64,000 nt of DNA from Glaciihabitans sp. dw_435 (GTDB lineage Bacteria; Actinomycetota; Actinomycetes; Actinomycetales; Microbacteriaceae), in assembly GCF_018449675.1 (NCBI RefSeq), contig NZ_JAAVUZ010000009.1, positions 1 to 64,000 on the forward strand. The letters run 5' to 3'. Below, piece after piece: positions 61,503-64,000 of the stretch. The notes under the pieces were generated by a model. It did not search any database, was not told the DNA's origin, and saw only the letters and a list, made by a program, of their open reading frames with translations. Position 1 is the stretch's first letter. Every line of letters begins with the position of its first letter. Position numbers and translations under genes: made by a program.

Positions 61503-62561
61503 CTAGGCGATGCTGTGGACGAGCTGCACGATGCGAGTGAGCACGTCCGGGTTGGTCTCCGGGGGAACCCCGTGTCCGAGGTTGACGACGTGGGCGGGGG
61601 CGACGCGGCCCCGGTCCATGACGTCGCGCACGTGCGCCTCGAGAATGTGCCACGGAGCCCCGAGCAGGGCTGGGTCGATGTTGCCCTGCAGCGGAACTCC
61701 GCCGCCGAGGCGACGATCGGCTTCGTCCAGCGGGATGCGCCAGTCGACGCCCATGACGTCGGCGCCGATGCCGTGCATGGCGTGCAGGACCTCGCCGGAA
61801 CCGACCCCGAAGTGCACCTTCGGAACGTCGAATCCGCGCAGGTGCGACAGCGCGCGCTTCGAGTGGGGCGCAACGCGGCGCAGGTAGTTGACCTCGCTCA
61901 GCGAGCCCACCCAGGAGTCGAAGAGCTGGGCAGCGGATGCCCCGGCCGTGATCTGTGCCTTGAGGAACTCACCCGTGATGTCCGCACACCAGTTGAGCAG
62001 CGTCGCCCAGGCGTGGGGCTCGGAGTACATCATGGTGCGGGCCCGCAGCTGGTCTTTGGACGGTCCTCCCTCGACGAGGTACGACGCGAGGGTAAAGGGA
62101 GCGCCGGCAAAACCGATGAGCGGGGTGGTCCCGAGCTCGGCAACGGTGCGCTGAACTCCCTCGATGATGGGGGCAAGCGCGTCCGGGTCCAGTGGCCGCA
62201 ACGCCGCGACATCCGACACAGTGCGAATGGGATTCTCGAGAACCGGGCCTCGCCCGGGGACGATTTCGACGTTAACACCTGCGAGTTTCACGGGAATTAC
62301 GATGTCGCTGAAGAAGATGGCGGCGTCGACGCCATGACGGCGAACGGGCTGCAGCGTGATCTCGCTGGAGAGCTCCGGGTTCAGGCAGGCGTCCAACATC
62401 GCTGTACCTACGCGGAGTTCGCGGTATTCCGGCAGCGAGCGACCGGCCTGGCGCATGAACCAGACGGGCGTCTGCTCGGGGCGATCGCCCCGGTACGCGC
62501 GGATGAGGGGGGAGTTGGCGGTGCGACCGTCAACCAACGGGTGATTTAAAGGGAGTGGCAC
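61503..62561 (-). CDS. hemE: Uroporphyrinogen decarboxylase
   Basis: 352 aa. It makes coproporphyrinogen III. PVWFMRQAGRSLPEYR, PELSSEITLQPVRRHGVDAAIFFSDIVIP, GFAGAPFTLASYLVEGG, and NLGHGVPPETNPD are diagnostic. I choose the GTG at 62561, in line with the common PLPLNHPLVDGR start; no ribosome-binding site is seen, and a TAATGT box ends 7 bases before it, suggesting a leaderless mRNA. It is transcribed into hemY. The hemA start lies only 17 bases away on the other strand. Confidence 0.95.
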   Translation of the reverse strand: MPLPLNHPLVDGRTANSPLIRAYRGDRPEQTPVWFMRQAGRSLPEYRELRVGTAMLDACLNPELSSEITLQPVRRHGVDAAIFFSDIVIPVKLAGVNVEIVPGRGPVLENPIRTVSDVAALRPLDPDALAPIIEGVQRTVAELGTTPLIGFAGAPFTLASYLVEGGPSKDQLRARTMMYSEPHAWATLLNWCADITGEFLKAQITAGASAAQLFDSWVGSLSEVNYLRRVAPHSKRALSHLRGFDVPKVHFGVGSGEVLHAMHGIGADVMGVDWRIPLDEADRRLGGGVPLQGNIDPALLGAPWHILEAHVRDVMDRGRVAPAHVVNLGHGVPPETNPDVLTRIVQLVHSIA

Positions 62562-62566
62562 GTGGT

Positions 62567-62574
62567 TAACATTA
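62567..62574. promoter_or_regulatory. Overlapping divergent -10 boxes of hemA and hemE
   Basis: Plus-strand TAACAT (62567-62572) ends 6 bases before the hemA GTG; minus-strand TAATGT (62574-62569) ends 7 bases before the hemE GTG. They share four bases. No convincing -35 boxes or Shine-Dalgarno sequences; leaderless transcripts would fit. Confidence 0.45.
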
Positions 62575-62578
62575 GAAG

Positions 62579-63841
62579 GTGCTCCTGTGCTTGACCGCCA
62601 ACCATCAAAATGCCAGCTTTGACCTTCTCGAGAAGCTGTCCTTCGCAGCACCCGGAGCCGCCACCACCCTGGTCGCCGACAGCGCGATCGTCGAAGGCGC
62701 TGTCGTACTGGCGACCTGCAATCGCTTCGAGGCCTACCTCGAGATCGATGACGTTCTGCACGCGAGCGAGAACGCCGCCGCGAACACCATCAACACGATG
62801 AGTGCCGCCAGCGGTGTCGATGCCGACGCCCTGCGTAACGTGCTCACGGTGCTGCGCGGCGACGAGGTCGTCGAGCACCTGTTTGCCGTGTCCAGCGGAC
62901 TCGAATCCGTCGTTGTCGGCGAGGACGAGATCTCCGGCCAGGTGCGCCGTTCGCTCGAGCGTGCGCGCGAGGTCGGCACCACCTCATCCGGTCTCGAACG
63001 TCTCTTCCAGAAGGCGACCCAGACCAGCCGCGGCGTCAAGACGCAGACCGCTCTCGGCGGAGCCGGACGTTCGCTCGTGCGCCTCGGCCTCGAGCTCGCC
63101 ACCAGCCGCGTCACCGACTGGGCGCAGACCCGCGTTCTCCTGGTCGGCACCGGCCAGTACGCAGCCACCACGGTCGTTGCCCTCCGCGACCGCGGCGTCG
63201 TGGACATCAGCGTCTTCTCGCCGTCGGGCCGCGCACAGGCCTTCGCCCTCAAGCACGAGCTGCGCGCGCAGTACGACCTCAGCGAGGCCATCGGGGCAAG
63301 CGACATCGTGATCACCTGCACCGCGTACGCCGCCGTCGACGCAACGGTCATCCCGAACGACAACCGCCGCCTCATCATCGACCTCGGACTCCCGCGCAAC
63401 GTCGACCCTGCCGTCGCGTCGCTCCCGGGTGTCGAGCTGCTCGACCTCGAGACGATCAGCCTGCACGCTCCTGTCGAGGCACTCACCGCCGCCGATGACG
63501 CCCGCGCGCTCGTCGGCCTTGCCGCCGCCGACTTCGCCGCCGACCGCTCGGTCGAACCCGCCATCGTTGCCCTGCGGTCCCACGTGTTCGACCTGCTCGA
63601 CGCCGAGATCGCCCGCGCCCGTTCGCGCGGCGCCGGGGATGAAACGGAAGCCGCGCTGCGTCACCTGGCCGGGGTTCTGCTGCACGAGCCATCCGTTCGC
63701 GCGCGACTGCTGGCCAAGGAGGGTCGCGCCAACGAGTTCGTCGACGGACTGGACGCCGTGTACGGCGTGCGATCCGCTCTGGTTCAGGATGTCTCGGCCG
63801 CCGACATCGAAGACGACCGCGACACCCTCGCCTCGGCGTAA
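62579..63841 (+). CDS. hemA: Glutamyl-tRNA reductase
   Basis: 420 aa. It reduces glutamyl-tRNA to glutamate-1-semialdehyde, the first committed step of haem synthesis. Catalytic Cys47 in [47 protein letters not shown] domain with [20 protein letters not shown], and a C-terminal dimerisation domain. The GTG at 62579 fits the usual [14 protein letters not shown] start. Divergent to hemE. Confidence 0.96.
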   Translation: MLLCLTANHQNASFDLLEKLSFAAPGAATTLVADSAIVEGAVVLATCNRFEAYLEIDDVLHASENAAANTINTMSAASGVDADALRNVLTVLRGDEVVEHLFAVSSGLESVVVGEDEISGQVRRSLERAREVGTTSSGLERLFQKATQTSRGVKTQTALGGAGRSLVRLGLELATSRVTDWAQTRVLLVGTGQYAATTVVALRDRGVVDISVFSPSGRAQAFALKHELRAQYDLSEAIGASDIVITCTAYAAVDATVIPNDNRRLIIDLGLPRNVDPAVASLPGVELLDLETISLHAPVEALTAADDARALVGLAAADFAADRSVEPAIVALRSHVFDLLDAEIARARSRGAGDETEAALRHLAGVLLHEPSVRARLLAKEGRANEFVDGLDAVYGVRSALVQDVSAADIEDDRDTLASA

Positions 63842-63865
63842 TCGCAGCTCCCCACCATCGCGCCC

Positions 63866-64000
63866 ATGCTGCAGGTGACCTCGCCCATCGCGACGGAGCG
63901 CCTTCTGCTGCGGCCGATGCTGGCGCGCGACCGGGATGGTCTCTTCGCCTACCAGTCGGATCCCGAGGTCATCCGGTTTCTGCCCTGGCCGCTGCGCACC
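63866..64000 (+). CDS. GNAT-family N-acetyltransferase (partial, cut by window end)
   Basis: First 45 codons only: MLQVTSPIATERLLLRPM, then RDGLFAYQSDPEVIRFLPWP, the N-terminal plan of RimJ/RimL-like acetyltransferases. The ATG at 63866 is 24 bases after the hemA stop, possibly in the same transcript. The acetyl-CoA-binding part lies outside the window. Confidence 0.75.
   Translation, partial: MLQVTSPIATERLLLRPMLARDRDGLFAYQSDPEVIRFLPWPLRT

Overview
The window looks like chromosomal DNA of a high-GC actinobacterium, most likely of the family Microbacteriaceae. Reasons: GC-rich codon use, frequent GTG (and one TTG) starts, many ATGA/GTGA stop-start overlaps, the coproporphyrin-dependent haem pathway (HemQ plus an actinobacterial-type HemH), and PutA, TDO and OAT variants of actinobacterial type. 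I see no insertion sequences, phage, integrases, CRISPR arrays, rRNA or tRNA genes. No gene-free stretch exceeds about 300 bases.

Layout. 0-25 kb is mainly an amino-acid catabolism region. It holds a peptide-type ABC transporter operon (6361 to 860, minus) with a divergent Lrp/AsnC regulator, alanine dehydrogenase with its own divergent Lrp regulator, and a tightly overlapping tryptophan/kynurenine operon (kynA, an amidohydrolase in the formamidase position, kynU, a PaaX-type regulator). An arginine-hydrolase-like gene plus ornithine aminotransferase follows with a third divergent Lrp regulator, and then the bifunctional proline/P5C dehydrogenase putA with a divergent LysR regulator. The parts fit metabolically: kynureninase releases alanine (substrate of Ald), and ornithine aminotransferase makes glutamate semialdehyde/P5C (substrate of the PutA C-terminal half). 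A small GntR regulator, RNase HI and an isochorismatase-like hydrolase lie between them.

25-39 kb is mixed housekeeping: a VOC protein, glucose-6-phosphate isomerase, MarR, a DsbA-like membrane thioredoxin, a flavin oxidase, a hotdog protein, a GH114-like lipoprotein, an AlkA-type glycosylase, two PPOX-fold proteins, tRNA uridine hydroxylase TrhO, and phosphofructokinase followed by an AcuI-type reductase.

39-49 kb is a galactoside-use locus: LacI regulator, two palindromic operators, GH42 beta-galactosidase, two sugar ABC permeases (the second carries a frameshift), a binding protein and GH36 alpha-galactosidase. It has no ATPase gene.

49-64 kb holds all nine enzymes of the coproporphyrin-dependent haem route: hemQ-hemH-hemC-hemD-hemB-hemL in one overlapping operon, hemE-hemY in another, and hemA divergent from hemE. 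Between them lie the ribulose-monophosphate pair hxlA/hxlB with a divergent regulator that joins a kinase-like ATPase to a LuxR HTH, a quinone reductase, and a small-membrane-protein operon. The window ends inside a GNAT acetyltransferase gene.

Most notable: the kynurenine operon lacking a classical formamidase, the frameshift that makes a permease read into its binding protein, a dispersed structured repeat (two copies), the LacI operator pair, and the almost gapless divergent hemE/hemA start.
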